A stretch of 64,000 bases of DNA from CAIZWU01 sp942492905. Lineage in GTDB: Bacteria > Verrucomicrobiota > Verrucomicrobiia > Verrucomicrobiales > V1-33. The translations under genes and the position numbers were made by a program. The stretch is taken from positions 5,518,001-5,582,000 of the forward strand of contig OW818657.1 in the NCBI GenBank assembly GCA_942492905.1, given 5' to 3'. Below, one piece after another: positions 52,515 through 61,484 of this stretch (position 1 is the stretch's first letter; the number at the start of each line of letters is the position of its first letter). The notes beneath the pieces were generated by a model, which ran no database searches, was not told the DNA's origin, and saw only the letters and a list, made by a program, of their open reading frames with translations.

Positions 52515-52949
52515 TTAGGTGTTTGCCTTGTCCTCATCGTCGTTCCCGCTGTAAATATCTAAACCAATCTCAATGCCTCGTTCCCCGAGAGCAGCAAGTG
52601 ATTGTGCTGAAAGTGTCATGCCCTCATTGCTGTCATCCAAGAATAAACCGCAAAACAAATCTATTTCGTGCTTTTCGGCGATACTTCGCCATATCGCAAG
52701 ATCACTAGTTATCTGGCTCAATATTTCCTGAATCTGACCATCCATGTCCTCAGGCTCTCGATCTGTTGCGCACAGCCGCCACATTCCGATCTCGGCAATC
52801 CTGACATGGCCTGTTTTCCGACCAACAATCTTCTCGCCCTTGATTTGAGTATGCGTAGGCTTGGCTCCAAGCAGCCAAGTAATCTCGTCTGGAATTAGGT
52901 CATCGCTGCCGATCCGAAGGGTCACAATTGATTTTTGAACGTGCGCCAT
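52515..52949 (-). CDS. DUF4279 protein
   Basis: A 144-residue cytoplasmic protein matching the DUF4279 outline: VTLRIGSDDLIPDEITWLLGAKPTHTQ near the start and LSAQSLAALGERGIEIGLDIYS near the end. DUF4279 proteins are small, of unknown function, and occur often in accessory or toxin-immunity neighbourhoods. The gene is clearly lower in GC than the flanking nuclease and UspA genes, pointing to acquisition by transfer. A truncated gene remnant begins right after it. Confidence 0.85.
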   Translation of the reverse strand: MAHVQKSIVTLRIGSDDLIPDEITWLLGAKPTHTQIKGEKIVGRKTGHVRIAEIGMWRLCATDREPEDMDGQIQEILSQITSDLAIWRSIAEKHEIDLFCGLFLDDSNEGMTLSAQSLAALGERGIEIGLDIYSGNDDEDKANT

Positions 52950-52952
52950 ACT

Positions 52953-53144
52953 TTAGGCTCCATGGGACGGGATTTTGGAGAGGATGACAGTAGATCCCGC
53001 CGCCTCCAAGATAAATCTGCGGGCGGGAGAGTTCCGGATCCCTCTCACCGGCCGGGTGATGGTGACGGGGTTGCTGCCGCGTTCGTTGCCGGCGGTGAGG
53101 ATGACGTAGAGTTTGTAGCTGGCGGCGTTGCCGGGGGCGCATGG
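52953..53144 (-). pseudogene. Truncated 3' end of a fibronectin-III-like protein gene
   Basis: On the minus strand this 192-base stretch reads in one frame as protein-like sequence: PGNAASYKLYVILTAGNERG, then SNPVTITRPVRGIR, then RRFILEAAGSTVILS and a TAA stop at 52955-52953. The Y-K-L-Y-V segment is like the last strands of fibronectin-III or similar domains. There is no start codon or upstream body: an in-frame TGA closes it at about 53145, close to the end of the GYF-like gene. GC is high here, unlike both neighbours, so it is probably the tail of a resident gene whose body was lost when the flanking genes arrived. Confidence 0.5.
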
Positions 53145-53157
53145 TCATTGAGCCATG

Positions 53158-53688
53158 CTATTCTGTGTCGCGTCTCTTCTTCCGATTCTGCTCGATCAGC
53201 GTGTCAGCGATATCAACGAGGAGCAACGACGCCTGCATCGAGGCGATGACAAAGATACACCCGAGAACTCCTCCTGCGAGACTGATAACGACGGGAGGAC
53301 CACTCTGATGCTTCAATCCGACGATGACATAAGTGAAGACCAGAATAACAATAGCGCAAATCGAGCAGGTTGCCAATATGTGGATGATGCCACGTAAAGC
53401 CCCGTAGCACGACCGGCGTCGGACCGCCTGCAGAAACGCTGAAGGTGACTGCTCCTGTTCCCCGGTGGAGGCGTGCGACGGTGATGCCAGGGCGTCCTCT
53501 GATGGGCAGACCGAGGAGAGCGCCACCCAATCCGTGCTGCACCTGAGCGCCCCGTGTGACTGGCCTGTCGCCTCCAGAGCCTCGAAATCCCAAGTGATGC
53601 TGCCGGACTGGATCTGCGCGAGGATTTCGTCAGGCGTGAGCGGGCCGATGAAATCCAAGGTGCCGGGTATTCTAAGCCAGAATTTCAT
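53158..53688 (-). CDS. Membrane protein with N-terminal GYF_2-like domain
   Basis: A 176-residue protein. The first 55 residues follow the GYF_2 pattern (W-x-R-I, I-G-P-L-T-P-D-E-I-L-A-Q-I, W-V-A-L near the end), a small domain often placed before membrane segments. Two or three transmembrane helices come later, at about 98-125 and 130-160, and the tail is basic (NRKKRRDTE). It is of moderate GC and lies in a small accessory pocket with DUF4279. Function is unknown. Its stop is about 13 bases from the gene remnant. Confidence 0.6.
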   Translation of the reverse strand: MKFWLRIPGTLDFIGPLTPDEILAQIQSGSITWDFEALEATGQSHGALRCSTDWVALSSVCPSEDALASPSHASTGEQEQSPSAFLQAVRRRSCYGALRGIIHILATCSICAIVILVFTYVIVGLKHQSGPPVVISLAGGVLGCIFVIASMQASLLLVDIADTLIEQNRKKRRDTE

Positions 53689-53835
53689 AAGTGGGATGCC
53701 TTGTGGAAGCAGGCCTGACTAGTGATTCACGGACAGAATTGCAAGCGGGGGTTCAACCCTGGCTTCTGCTGGACTGCCGGGGCGGCGAAACGGAAGGGAG
53801 GGGTCACGGGGTAGCCAAGGCGCGGGGCCGGGCCC

Positions 53836-55203
53836 TCACTCCGCAGGGGGCCACACCACCAGGGTGGGACGGCGGCAGCTTTGCAGGACGGCGAGCGGGA
53901 CGGAGCCCAGCTTCTTGTCCGAGAACCCATGGCGGGTGTGGCTGCCCAGACAGACGATGTCGGCGCCAAAACGCTCGGCCGCAGAGCAGATGGAGTGGGC
54001 GGTTTCCTGGCCGCTGGTGACTTCCACCTCGGTGACGATGCCGCGGGCCTCGGCCGGGGCGGGGGCGAGGGCGCGCAGCTTTTCCTCACACGCGGCGATC
54101 TGCTGGGCCTGCTCTTCCTTCCGGGATAACTCTCCGCCGGTCGCCACGGCGCCCAACAGGGGAAGGCGGAAGGACTCGATGTTATGCACCAGCCGGACGG
54201 TGCCGCCAGGCTCGACGATGGAATAAGCATAAGGGGTCTCAAACCCGTGCGGCTCATTGAGGTCCACCGCCACCATGACACGGCGGCATTCCCGGATGCG
54301 CGGCCCGGCCAACGGGGCGGCCGCGGTGGTGGGCACGCAGACCACACTCATGGGCGCATGGTGCAGGAGGGCGCGGGAAACGGAATCGTGCCGGAGGCGG
54401 TGCAAGCCATGGCGTTGATGGGTGCCCACCACCACCAGATCGGCCTGGGCCTGGACGGCCATGTCCAACAAGGAAACATCGGTGCGGCGCCAATCGGCCT
54501 GGACGCGGACCTGGACCTGATTTTCCCCGAGGACGCGCGTGACTTTTTCCCGCAGATCGCGCTCCAGCAGGGCCTGGAGGGCAGCGGGATCATCCGCCGG
54601 CCCGATGGCGCCAAATATGCCCAGGCGGGCCGCCTCCTGAGGCGGCCAGGCGGCATAAGCGACCGTGACTTCACAAGGCCCGGCCTGACGCAGCGCCGCA
54701 ATCCAGTGCAAGGCGGCGTCCGCGCTGGCACTGAAATCCGCGCCCACAAAAACCCGCAGCGGCCGGATGCCCCGCGCCCAGTCTTCCAAAGGCGCGGCAT
54801 CCCTAACCACCAGGGTGGGCACGGGCGAAGCCTCGGCGGTGCGCTCCGCCACACTGCCGAGCAGCCAACGCACCGCGCGGCGGCGGCTCAGGGAGGAAAC
54901 CACCAGCAGGCGGGCGTGGCGCTCCCCGGCCAGTTGGCAGAGCACGGTATCAGCGTCGCCCTCGATCACTTCGGCGGCGAGTTCCACCCCGGCTTCCCGC
55001 AGGCGCCGGGCTTCCTGATTCAAATGCTCCTGGGTGAGCGGCGACGCGGGGATGACGGAGGCGTGGATCAATTGGAACGGAGCCCCTAACCGGGTGGCCA
55101 GCGCGGCGGCGACATCGGCGGCCTTCTGGGAGTTGACGGAAAAGTCGGTGCCGCAGAGGATGGGGGAGGAGGTCGGGAGGTTCATGGAATTGAGTTTACG
55201 CAT
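53836..55203 (-). CDS. Universal stress protein with three UspA domains
   Basis: The 455-residue chain has three UspA-type segments: about 12-135, 147-290 and 305-455. The first begins ILCGTDFSVNSQKAADV and ends in RRRAVRWLLGSVAERTAEASPVPTLVVR; the second has VVVGTHQRHGLHRLRHDSVSRALLHHAP; the third has MVAVDLN and CLGSHTRHGFSDKKLGSVPLAVL. The G-x-x-x-x-G-x-x-x-S/V-type nucleotide loop is best kept in the first domain. Single and double Usp proteins are the common forms. ATG 55203 overlaps the ppsA stop by eight bases; ATG 55185 may be the true start. The pairing with PEP synthase suggests expression under energy or carbon stress. Confidence 0.88.
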   Translation of the reverse strand: MRKLNSMNLPTSSPILCGTDFSVNSQKAADVAAALATRLGAPFQLIHASVIPASPLTQEHLNQEARRLREAGVELAAEVIEGDADTVLCQLAGERHARLLVVSSLSRRRAVRWLLGSVAERTAEASPVPTLVVRDAAPLEDWARGIRPLRVFVGADFSASADAALHWIAALRQAGPCEVTVAYAAWPPQEAARLGIFGAIGPADDPAALQALLERDLREKVTRVLGENQVQVRVQADWRRTDVSLLDMAVQAQADLVVVGTHQRHGLHRLRHDSVSRALLHHAPMSVVCVPTTAAAPLAGPRIRECRRVMVAVDLNEPHGFETPYAYSIVEPGGTVRLVHNIESFRLPLLGAVATGGELSRKEEQAQQIAACEEKLRALAPAPAEARGIVTEVEVTSGQETAHSICSAAERFGADIVCLGSHTRHGFSDKKLGSVPLAVLQSCRRPTLVVWPPAE

Positions 55204-57622
55204 GAGATCCGTCAGGGACAGTCTTTTCGGTGGCCAGGATGGCGAGGGTGGTCTTCAACACGGTATCAGGGTTGAGGGAGATGCTGTCAATCTGCTGCTC
55301 GACGAGGAATTGCGCGAACTCCGGGTAATCGCTGGGAGCCTGACCACAAATTCCGATTTTGCAGCCGTGGGCGCGGCAGGTGGCGATGACCTGGGCGATC
55401 ATGGTTTTCACGGCTTCATTCCGTTCGTCGAAAATCGGGGCAACGATCTCGCTGTCGCGATCCACCCCCAGGATGAGCTGGGTCAGGTCATTGGAGCCGA
55501 TGCTGAAGCCATCAAAAATCCCGGCAAACCCGGCAGCCAGCACCACATTGCTGGGGATCTCGCACATGACGTAAATCTCCAGGCCATTCACCCCGCGCTT
55601 CAATCCGTGTTTTTCCATCTCGGCCTGCACCTTGAGGCCTTCCCCGATGGTTCGGCAGAAGGGGATCATGACCTTCAGATTGGTGAGGCCCATTTCCTCC
55701 CGCACTTTTTTCACCGCGCGGCACTCCAGCGCGAAGCCGGCCTGATAACGGGGATGATAATAGCGGGAAGCGCCGCGGAATCCGATCATGGGATTCTCCT
55801 CGACCGGCTCGAAGGCCCTGCCGCCGATGAGGTTGGCATATTCGTTCGATTTGAAATCGCTCAGACGCAGGATGACGTCCTTTGGATAGAAGGCGGCAGC
55901 CAGCATAGCCACGCCCTGGGCGAGCTTGTCCACAAAGAACTGAGGCTTGTCAGGATAGCCCGCCGTCATGCGCGCGATCTCGGCCTTGGCGGCAGCATCC
56001 TCCAACTGGTCGAATCCGAGCAGTGCCAGCGGATGGATCTTGATGTAGTTGGTGATGATGAACTCCATCCGCGCGAGGCCGACGCCGTCGTTGGGAATGA
56101 AGGAAAGGGAAAAGGCCTCCTCGGGGTTGGCCAGATTCATCATCACCTTGGTGCGGGGATGGCCCAGTTCCTTGAGGCTGGTGCGGGTCACTTCAAAGGT
56201 CAGGGCACCATTATAGACAAAACCGGTATCGCCTTCAGCGCAGCTCACGGTGACCACCTGGCCATCCTGCAACGCCTCCGTGCCATCCACCGTGCCCACG
56301 ATGGCGGGCACGCCCAGCTCGCGGCTGACAATGGCCGCATGGCAGGTGCGCCCCCCGCGGTTCGTGATGATGGCGGCTGCCTTTTTCATGATAGGCTGCC
56401 AGTCGGGATCGGTCTTGTCCGTGACGAGGACCTCCCCTTCCTGGAACTGACCGATCTGGGCGGCGCTCCTGATCACCCGCACTTTCCCTGTAGAGATCTT
56501 CTCCCCCACGCTGCGTCCGGTGGCCAGCACCGCACTGCGCCGGCCCAGCTGATAGGTTTCCAACACATCGGGATTGCGCCGCGACTGCACGGTCTCGGGC
56601 CGGGCCTGGACGATGAACAACTCACCGGTATTCCCGTCCTTGGCCCATTCCAGATCCATCGGCGCCGGGTGACCCCGCTTGGCGGAATAGTGATCCTCCA
56701 CGATGCAGCCCCACCGCGCGAGCTCGAGAATCTCGTCATCCGTGAGGGCCAGCCTGGCACGGTCGCCCGGTGAAACGGGGACGTTCTTCACCATCTTCCC
56801 TCCGCCGGTGTCGTAGATGAGTTTGAATTCCTTGCTGCCCACGGTCTTTTGCAGAATAGGCCGGTGCCCGGTCTTCAAGGTGGTTTTGAAGACCATGTAT
56901 TCATCCGGCGTGACCGAGCCCTGGACCACATTTTCCCCCAATCCATAGGCCGCACTGATGAGCACGGCATCGCGGAAGCCTGACTCCGTATCGATGGTAA
57001 ACATCACCCCGGAGCAGGCGAGGTCGGAGCGCACCATGCGCTGCACGCCGATGCTGAGCGCGATCTTGAAGTGGTCGAATCCCTTGTCCACCCGGTAACT
57101 GATGGCCCGGTCGGTGAAGAGTGAGGCAAAGCACCGCTGGCAGGTCTCCAGCAAGGCCGCCAGACCCTGCACATTGAGATAGGTCTCTTGTTGCCCGGCG
57201 AAGCTCGCATCCGGCAGATCCTCCGCGGTGGCCGAGGAGCGCACCGCCACATCCAACGGGACCGCACCCGGGCCCTGAAGCTGGAGATACGCCGTGCCGA
57301 TGAGTTGCTGCAGATCCGCCGGCAGGGTGGCGCTGCGGATGGCCTGTCTCACGGCATGACCCCGTTGGCTGAGATTCGCCATGTCCCGCGTGTCGAGATC
57401 GGCCAGGGTCGTCCGGATGAAGGCATCCAGCTTCGCCTCACGGATAAAATAACGGAACGCCTCCGCCGTGATGGCGAAACCATCGGGCACCTTCACGCCT
57501 TTGCCGGCGAGCTCGCGAACCATTTCGCCGAGGGAAGCATTCTTGCCGCCGACCAGCGGGATATCGGCGATGGTGATATCGGCAAACCCTCGGATGAAGG
57601 AGGATGAAGTGGGACCGTTCAT
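55196..57622 (-). CDS. ppsA: Phosphoenolpyruvate synthase
   Basis: Makes PEP from pyruvate and ATP for gluconeogenesis in the cytoplasm. ATG 57622 is used; residues upstream of it do not match the family. The 808 residues comprise the N-terminal ATP-grasp domain (VGGKNASLGEM near residue 24, VRSSATAEDLPDASFAGQQETYLN), the swivelling domain with the phospho-His 428 in GGRTCHAAIVSRELGVPAIVG, and the C-terminal PEP/pyruvate barrel (GLARMEFII, SNDLTQLILGVDRDS, GICGQAPSDYPEF, ISLNPDTVL). The triple UspA gene follows in the same direction. An uncharacterised DUF-type kinase regulator (PpsR) is not present here. Confidence 0.96.
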   Translation of the reverse strand: MNGPTSSSFIRGFADITIADIPLVGGKNASLGEMVRELAGKGVKVPDGFAITAEAFRYFIREAKLDAFIRTTLADLDTRDMANLSQRGHAVRQAIRSATLPADLQQLIGTAYLQLQGPGAVPLDVAVRSSATAEDLPDASFAGQQETYLNVQGLAALLETCQRCFASLFTDRAISYRVDKGFDHFKIALSIGVQRMVRSDLACSGVMFTIDTESGFRDAVLISAAYGLGENVVQGSVTPDEYMVFKTTLKTGHRPILQKTVGSKEFKLIYDTGGGKMVKNVPVSPGDRARLALTDDEILELARWGCIVEDHYSAKRGHPAPMDLEWAKDGNTGELFIVQARPETVQSRRNPDVLETYQLGRRSAVLATGRSVGEKISTGKVRVIRSAAQIGQFQEGEVLVTDKTDPDWQPIMKKAAAIITNRGGRTCHAAIVSRELGVPAIVGTVDGTEALQDGQVVTVSCAEGDTGFVYNGALTFEVTRTSLKELGHPRTKVMMNLANPEEAFSLSFIPNDGVGLARMEFIITNYIKIHPLALLGFDQLEDAAAKAEIARMTAGYPDKPQFFVDKLAQGVAMLAAAFYPKDVILRLSDFKSNEYANLIGGRAFEPVEENPMIGFRGASRYYHPRYQAGFALECRAVKKVREEMGLTNLKVMIPFCRTIGEGLKVQAEMEKHGLKRGVNGLEIYVMCEIPSNVVLAAGFAGIFDGFSIGSNDLTQLILGVDRDSEIVAPIFDERNEAVKTMIAQVIATCRAHGCKIGICGQAPSDYPEFAQFLVEQQIDSISLNPDTVLKTTLAILATEKTVPDGSHA

Positions 57623-57910
57623 GGGATTGCGGGTTGGTTTTCCCGGAGGGGAGACAGGCGCCGGAAAGCCTCTTCCGGCAGACAAAATGCAGTCAGGATA
57701 AAAAACGGCAGCGGACGGGAGCCCCGGAGGCAAGGCAACCAGGCGGAAGCAAACTCTTCATAGGTTTATTCTACGGAAAATTAGCCTTCAACGCCTCGCG
57801 TATCCACGCAAATAGTGCGCTTTTAATGCTCCCGGTAGCGAATCCGCTTGGAGGATTATCTCCGCCCCATCACAATAATCGTCATCGAACCACGGTTCCT
57901 CCTTCCCTGC

Positions 57911-58201
57911 ATGAGGCCATTTGAACCCGTCATCGCCCTGATCCTGCTGATTCTCATCCTTCCCTTGATGGCGGTAGGCTGGGTGGGGCTGCTACTGGTC
58001 GGAGCAAGGCCCATCTTCGTGATGCAGGAGGTTTGGTTCCAAGGAGAGAGGACACGCCTGCTGGCCTTCAACGCCGCCTCCAGCGGATTTGGCGCATGGT
58101 TGCAGCGGATTCCTTCCATTTTGAACCTTCCCTCGCTCTTCCAGGTCATCAACGGCAACCTTCCGCTAGGCCAATGGATGACCTGGATGAATCAGCGGTG
58201 A
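57911..58201 (+). CDS. Miniature sugar-transferase-like membrane protein
   Basis: A 96-residue protein from ATG 57911 (an in-frame ATG at 57848 adds a poor extension). It begins with a transmembrane helix, PVIALILLILILPLMAVGWVGLLLV, then GARPIFVMQEVWFQGERTRLLAFNA, and ends LQRIPSILNLPSLFQVINGNLPLG. These parts line up with the start and end of bacterial polyprenyl-phosphate sugar phosphotransferases (WcaJ/PglC type): membrane helix, G-P-V-F-F-x-Q-x-R-x-G, and L-R-x-x-x-L-D-E-L-P-Q-L-x-N-V-L-x-G-D-M-S-L-V-G. The central catalytic Asp-Glu part is missing, so it is probably not an active transferase. The likeness is by eye. Confidence 0.5.
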   Translation: MRPFEPVIALILLILILPLMAVGWVGLLLVGARPIFVMQEVWFQGERTRLLAFNAASSGFGAWLQRIPSILNLPSLFQVINGNLPLGQWMTWMNQR

Positions 58202-58206
58202 ACCGG

Positions 58207-59499
58207 CTACTTGGCCAGGCGCAAACAGATCAGCTTTCCGGAATGGCCCCGGCAGAGCAGGTGGCGGTCCGCCAGCACCACGTGCGGCCACGCCATGTCT
58301 TCCGCGAAAAGCGGCAGCCAGGCCAATTCCACGTAGGTTCCCGGGGAACGGATATCAATCAGCCCGAGGTCGCCGTTGTTGCTCCAGGTGATGAGGCGCT
58401 GGTCGGCGCAGCCGATGAGGGAGGTGGCATCACTGAAGCGGCCGTCCTTCCACCGGACCTTCCCGCTGGCCGCATCCATGCAGGTCAGGCCCCGCACGGC
58501 AAAATACAGATTTCCTCCCGCCAGCACCGGCGTGGTGACATTGCTGCCCTGGTTTTTCGCCTCCCAGACCGTCTCCCAACCTTTGGTCAGGGTGGGGCGC
58601 AGCCGGGCGGTGAGGTTGGTCCATTTGGTGGAGATGATCACGTCGCCCTCCACCGCCACCGGGGTTGCCATGTTGTTGGCATAACGGGTCGGCCATGACC
58701 GCAGGGCAAGGGTCGCTCCCGGCTTGGCAGCATCCAGACTGATGAGAGCCACATTCAGGGAAGTGAAAACCACCAAGGCAGGTTTTCCCTCCACCGTGAG
58801 CGGCAGCATTCCGCCCGCATGGCCCGCCGGGTCCTTCAATTCGCTGGTCCATTGGAGCTGGCCGGTGCGCTTGTCGAAAGCGGCCACCGTGCCGGTGGTG
58901 GAGCCAACCTCCACCAGCAGGCTGTCCCCCTGCACCAGCGGCGCACTGGTGAATCCGTAGTCGCGCTGCGTGTCGGCATGTTTGGTCACCGCCGGGCGCT
59001 GTTTCACCTGAAATTTGTCATGGAGATTCACCTCCCAAACGGGCGCGCCTCCCAGCGCGGCCTGCCACGCACACAGATCGCCATCACATCCCAAGGTGTA
59101 GAGCAGGCCGGTGGCCGCATCGAACTCCGGGGTGGCGGAGGGCCCGCCGTAGAATCCCTGATCGCCCACCGCATGGCGCCCATAGCGTGGAGCGGGACGC
59201 GACTGCTCCCATAGCACTTTCCCGCTGCGCAGATCCACACAGCGCAGCGTGTCCCGGCCGTCAGCCCAACCGGTGAGGAACACCTTCCCGCCACTGACCA
59301 CCGGCGAGGAACTTCCTTGCCCGGCAGTCATTTCCCAGGCTTTCGCCGGTCCCTTCGGCAGGTTCCACGCTCCATCATCCCAGCCCGACGACTCGGCAGT
59401 ATGGCCATCGCGCGCCTGGCCCCGCCAGTGCGCCCAATCATCGGCTGGCAGCAGGGAAGCCGTCAGGAAACCAGCAGAGAGCAGGACACGGAATCGCAT
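58207..59499 (-). CDS. Exported PQQ-like beta-propeller repeat protein
   Basis: A 430-residue protein with a signal peptide (MRFRVLLSAGFLTASLLPA) followed by DDWAHWRGQARDGHTAE, the same start as in other PVC propeller proteins. Blades of the PQQ type appear as CVDLRSGKVLWEQ, LYTLGCDGDLCAWQ, AAFDKRTGQLQW and CMDAASGKVRWKD. It is a single propeller without heme or other module. It is the third such protein in the window, and likely acts in the periplasm in an oxidation or complex-assembly role that cannot be specified. It converges on the small membrane protein gene with a five-base gap. Confidence 0.87.
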   Translation of the reverse strand: MRFRVLLSAGFLTASLLPADDWAHWRGQARDGHTAESSGWDDGAWNLPKGPAKAWEMTAGQGSSSPVVSGGKVFLTGWADGRDTLRCVDLRSGKVLWEQSRPAPRYGRHAVGDQGFYGGPSATPEFDAATGLLYTLGCDGDLCAWQAALGGAPVWEVNLHDKFQVKQRPAVTKHADTQRDYGFTSAPLVQGDSLLVEVGSTTGTVAAFDKRTGQLQWTSELKDPAGHAGGMLPLTVEGKPALVVFTSLNVALISLDAAKPGATLALRSWPTRYANNMATPVAVEGDVIISTKWTNLTARLRPTLTKGWETVWEAKNQGSNVTTPVLAGGNLYFAVRGLTCMDAASGKVRWKDGRFSDATSLIGCADQRLITWSNNGDLGLIDIRSPGTYVELAWLPLFAEDMAWPHVVLADRHLLCRGHSGKLICLRLAK

Positions 59500-59616
59500 A
59501 AGTTGTCCAAAGTAGGCCGTGGCGCTTTCCGCGCAAGTTCCGGGTTCAACGAGGGCTAGGCACCGGAATTCCCACAGAAATCCGGAGATTCATGCCATAC
59601 CCTGCCAAGCCTTTGG

Positions 59617-60096
59617 CTAGGCGGGTTTCAGGTATTTCCGCCACGCTTCCGACTCCGCGGTTTGCTTTAGGATCGCATTTCGTCTTTGGATAAAGCGCTC
59701 CAGGTAGCGCCGCAGGATCAGGGCATCGACCAACCGGCCCAGCAGTCCAAGGGGCGAGCAAAATTCAAACCGGTCGATCATCACCGTGACTCCTGCGTCT
59801 TCTGAAAAGGTGTGATCGTGCTGCATGCGGCGGAACGCGCCTTCGAGCATCACGTCCTGAAAGTGAAGCGGCCGGTGGAATTTCGTCATGCGCACCCGGA
59901 GCCGCTGTTTCACCCCGAAGTGGCGGGCCTCCCACGTCACCTCTTCATCGGGTCCCAACAAACCCGTCATCACACCAGCGACGGCCCGCTCTCCGGTGTG
60001 CTCTGCGGTATCCTGATGGGCATCGATACTCCGGGCGAGGTCGAAGACTCTTTCGAGTGGTGCCGCGATGCGGGTTTCGAGATGAATAATAGCCAT
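59617..60096 (-). CDS. SRPBCC (START-like) ligand-binding protein
   Basis: A 159-residue cytoplasmic protein with the SRPBCC/polyketide-cyclase layout: a first strand IIHLETRIAAPLERVFDLARS, a central EEVTWEARHFGVKQRLRVRMTKFHRP, and a C-terminal helix (LGLLGRLVDALILRRYLERFIQRRNAILKQTAE) that lines the cavity. The helix sequence is typical of the type that binds lipids or other hydrophobic ligands. The ligand is unknown. The gene diverges from a serine hydrolase gene with about 200 bases between. Confidence 0.85.
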   Translation of the reverse strand: MAIIHLETRIAAPLERVFDLARSIDAHQDTAEHTGERAVAGVMTGLLGPDEEVTWEARHFGVKQRLRVRMTKFHRPLHFQDVMLEGAFRRMQHDHTFSEDAGVTVMIDRFEFCSPLGLLGRLVDALILRRYLERFIQRRNAILKQTAESEAWRKYLKPA

Positions 60097-60120
60097 TGAT
60101 CTATCCCATTATTAAAGCGC

Positions 60121-60140
60121 CCGCCCCTGCAGGGGGGCGG
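60121..60140. repeat. Short GC-rich inverted repeat in a divergent promoter region
   Basis: CCGCCCC at 60121-60127 faces GGGGGGCGG at 60132-60140 around TGCA. It sits between the divergent SRPBCC and serine hydrolase genes, so it may be an operator or a hairpin. It is isolated, and no related copy was seen in the window. Confidence 0.3.
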
Positions 60141-60296
60141 CAGGCTGCCCGGTCCTGAGTCACGGAGGCTACGATCCTGTCCGTTTCTTGTCCAACTCCT
60201 TCGCCCATCCTTTTGCGGGTCAGGGACAAAGGTTTTCCTGGACAGAACGGCAGGATTCCAGTGTGCTGGCCGGATCGATTCCTGCCTGATCCTCCC

Positions 60297-61451
60297 ATGA
60301 ACTCCCTGCCCTCTCTCCCGTTCCGGAACCTGTTGCGCTTTCTCTTCAAGCCCGCCCTCGCCGGGATCTGGCTGCTGGCCGCAGGGACGGCCGGAGCGCA
60401 GGGCCCCCTGCCGCGCAGCACGCCGGAGGCGCAGGGCGTTTCCTCCGCCGGGGTGCGGGCCTATCTGGAAGCGGCGGACCGCGAGGTGAAGTCGATGCAC
60501 AGCTTCATGCTGATCCGGCATGGCAACGTGGTGGCGGAAGCGTGGTGGAAACCGCAGACTCCGGAAACGGCTCATCAACTGTGGTCGCTGAGCAAGAGTT
60601 TCACCTCCACTGCAGTGGGCTTGGCGGTGGCCGATGGCAAACTCAAGCTGGACGACCCGGTGCTGAAGTTTTTCCCGGACGAGGCCCCGGCGGAGGTGTC
60701 CGACCATCTGCGGGCGATGACCGTGAAGGATTTGCTGACCATGACCTGCGGGCACGAAACCGAAGTGAAGCTGTCCATGACGGACACGGTGCCGTGGGTG
60801 CGGGCCTTCCTCGCCCATCCGGTGCCTCATGCGCCGGGCACCCATTTCCAATACAATACTCCAGGCACCCATATGCTGTCCGCGATTGTCAGGAAGGTAA
60901 CCGGGGAGACCGTGCTGGATTATCTGCAGCCGCGCCTGTTCGCCCCGCTGGGGATCGATCATCCGGAATGGCCGGCCAGTCCGCAGGGGAACACCATTGG
61001 AGGCTGGGGCCTGAAGGTGCGGACCGAGGACATCGCGAAATTTGGCCAACTCTATCTGCAAAAGGGGCAATGGCAGGGCAAGTCTCTGATCCCGGCCCCG
61101 TGGGTGGAACAGGCCTCGGCCCGGCAGGTGCCCAACGCGGCCGGCCGGAAGAATCCTGACGAATCCGACTGGGCGCAGGGTTATGGTTTCCAATTCTGGC
61201 GCTGCCGCCACGGCGCCTACCGCGGGGATGGGAAGGACGGGCAATTCTGCCTCGTGCTGCCGGAGCAGGATGTGGTGGTGGCGATCACCGCGGAAACCGG
61301 CGACATGCAGCAGGAACTGAATGTGGTGTGGGACCACCTCCTGCCCGCCCTGCAAAAAGGCCCGCTGCCGGAGCAGCCGGAAGAATTGGCCAAACTCAAG
61401 GCCCTGACCGCCCGCCTGACGGTGAGCCCGCCCCCTGCCGCGGCGAAATAA
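60297..61451 (+). CDS. Serine hydrolase, beta-lactamase class C family
   Basis: ATG 60297 is chosen because the residues after it form a signal peptide ending near GTAGAQ. The 384-residue exported protein has the catalytic S-L-S-K at 97-100 in QLWSLSKSFTS, the Tyr-Asn pair in FQYNTPGTHML near residue 186, and a third region around GYGFQFWRCRHGAYRGDGKDGQFCLVLP. These belong to the class C beta-lactamase / penicillin-binding-protein-like family, many members of which are esterases or D-amino-acid peptidases. No sign of true beta-lactamase activity can be read. It probably acts in the periplasm on cell-wall or ester substrates. Confidence 0.9.
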   Translation: MNSLPSLPFRNLLRFLFKPALAGIWLLAAGTAGAQGPLPRSTPEAQGVSSAGVRAYLEAADREVKSMHSFMLIRHGNVVAEAWWKPQTPETAHQLWSLSKSFTSTAVGLAVADGKLKLDDPVLKFFPDEAPAEVSDHLRAMTVKDLLTMTCGHETEVKLSMTDTVPWVRAFLAHPVPHAPGTHFQYNTPGTHMLSAIVRKVTGETVLDYLQPRLFAPLGIDHPEWPASPQGNTIGGWGLKVRTEDIAKFGQLYLQKGQWQGKSLIPAPWVEQASARQVPNAAGRKNPDESDWAQGYGFQFWRCRHGAYRGDGKDGQFCLVLPEQDVVVAITAETGDMQQELNVVWDHLLPALQKGPLPEQPEELAKLKALTARLTVSPPPAAAK

Positions 61452-61484
61452 GCAGGCGCGCGGACCGGTGGCGCAGACGCAGCC

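Noticed and set aside
52900..53148. 82-codon Arg/His-rich minus-strand open frame
   Set aside because: The protein-like reading of this stretch is in another frame (the fibronectin-III-like remnant); this one is low-complexity.
55034..56773. 579-codon plus-strand open frame
   Set aside because: It is antisense to the PEP synthase gene, whose protein motifs are unmistakable.
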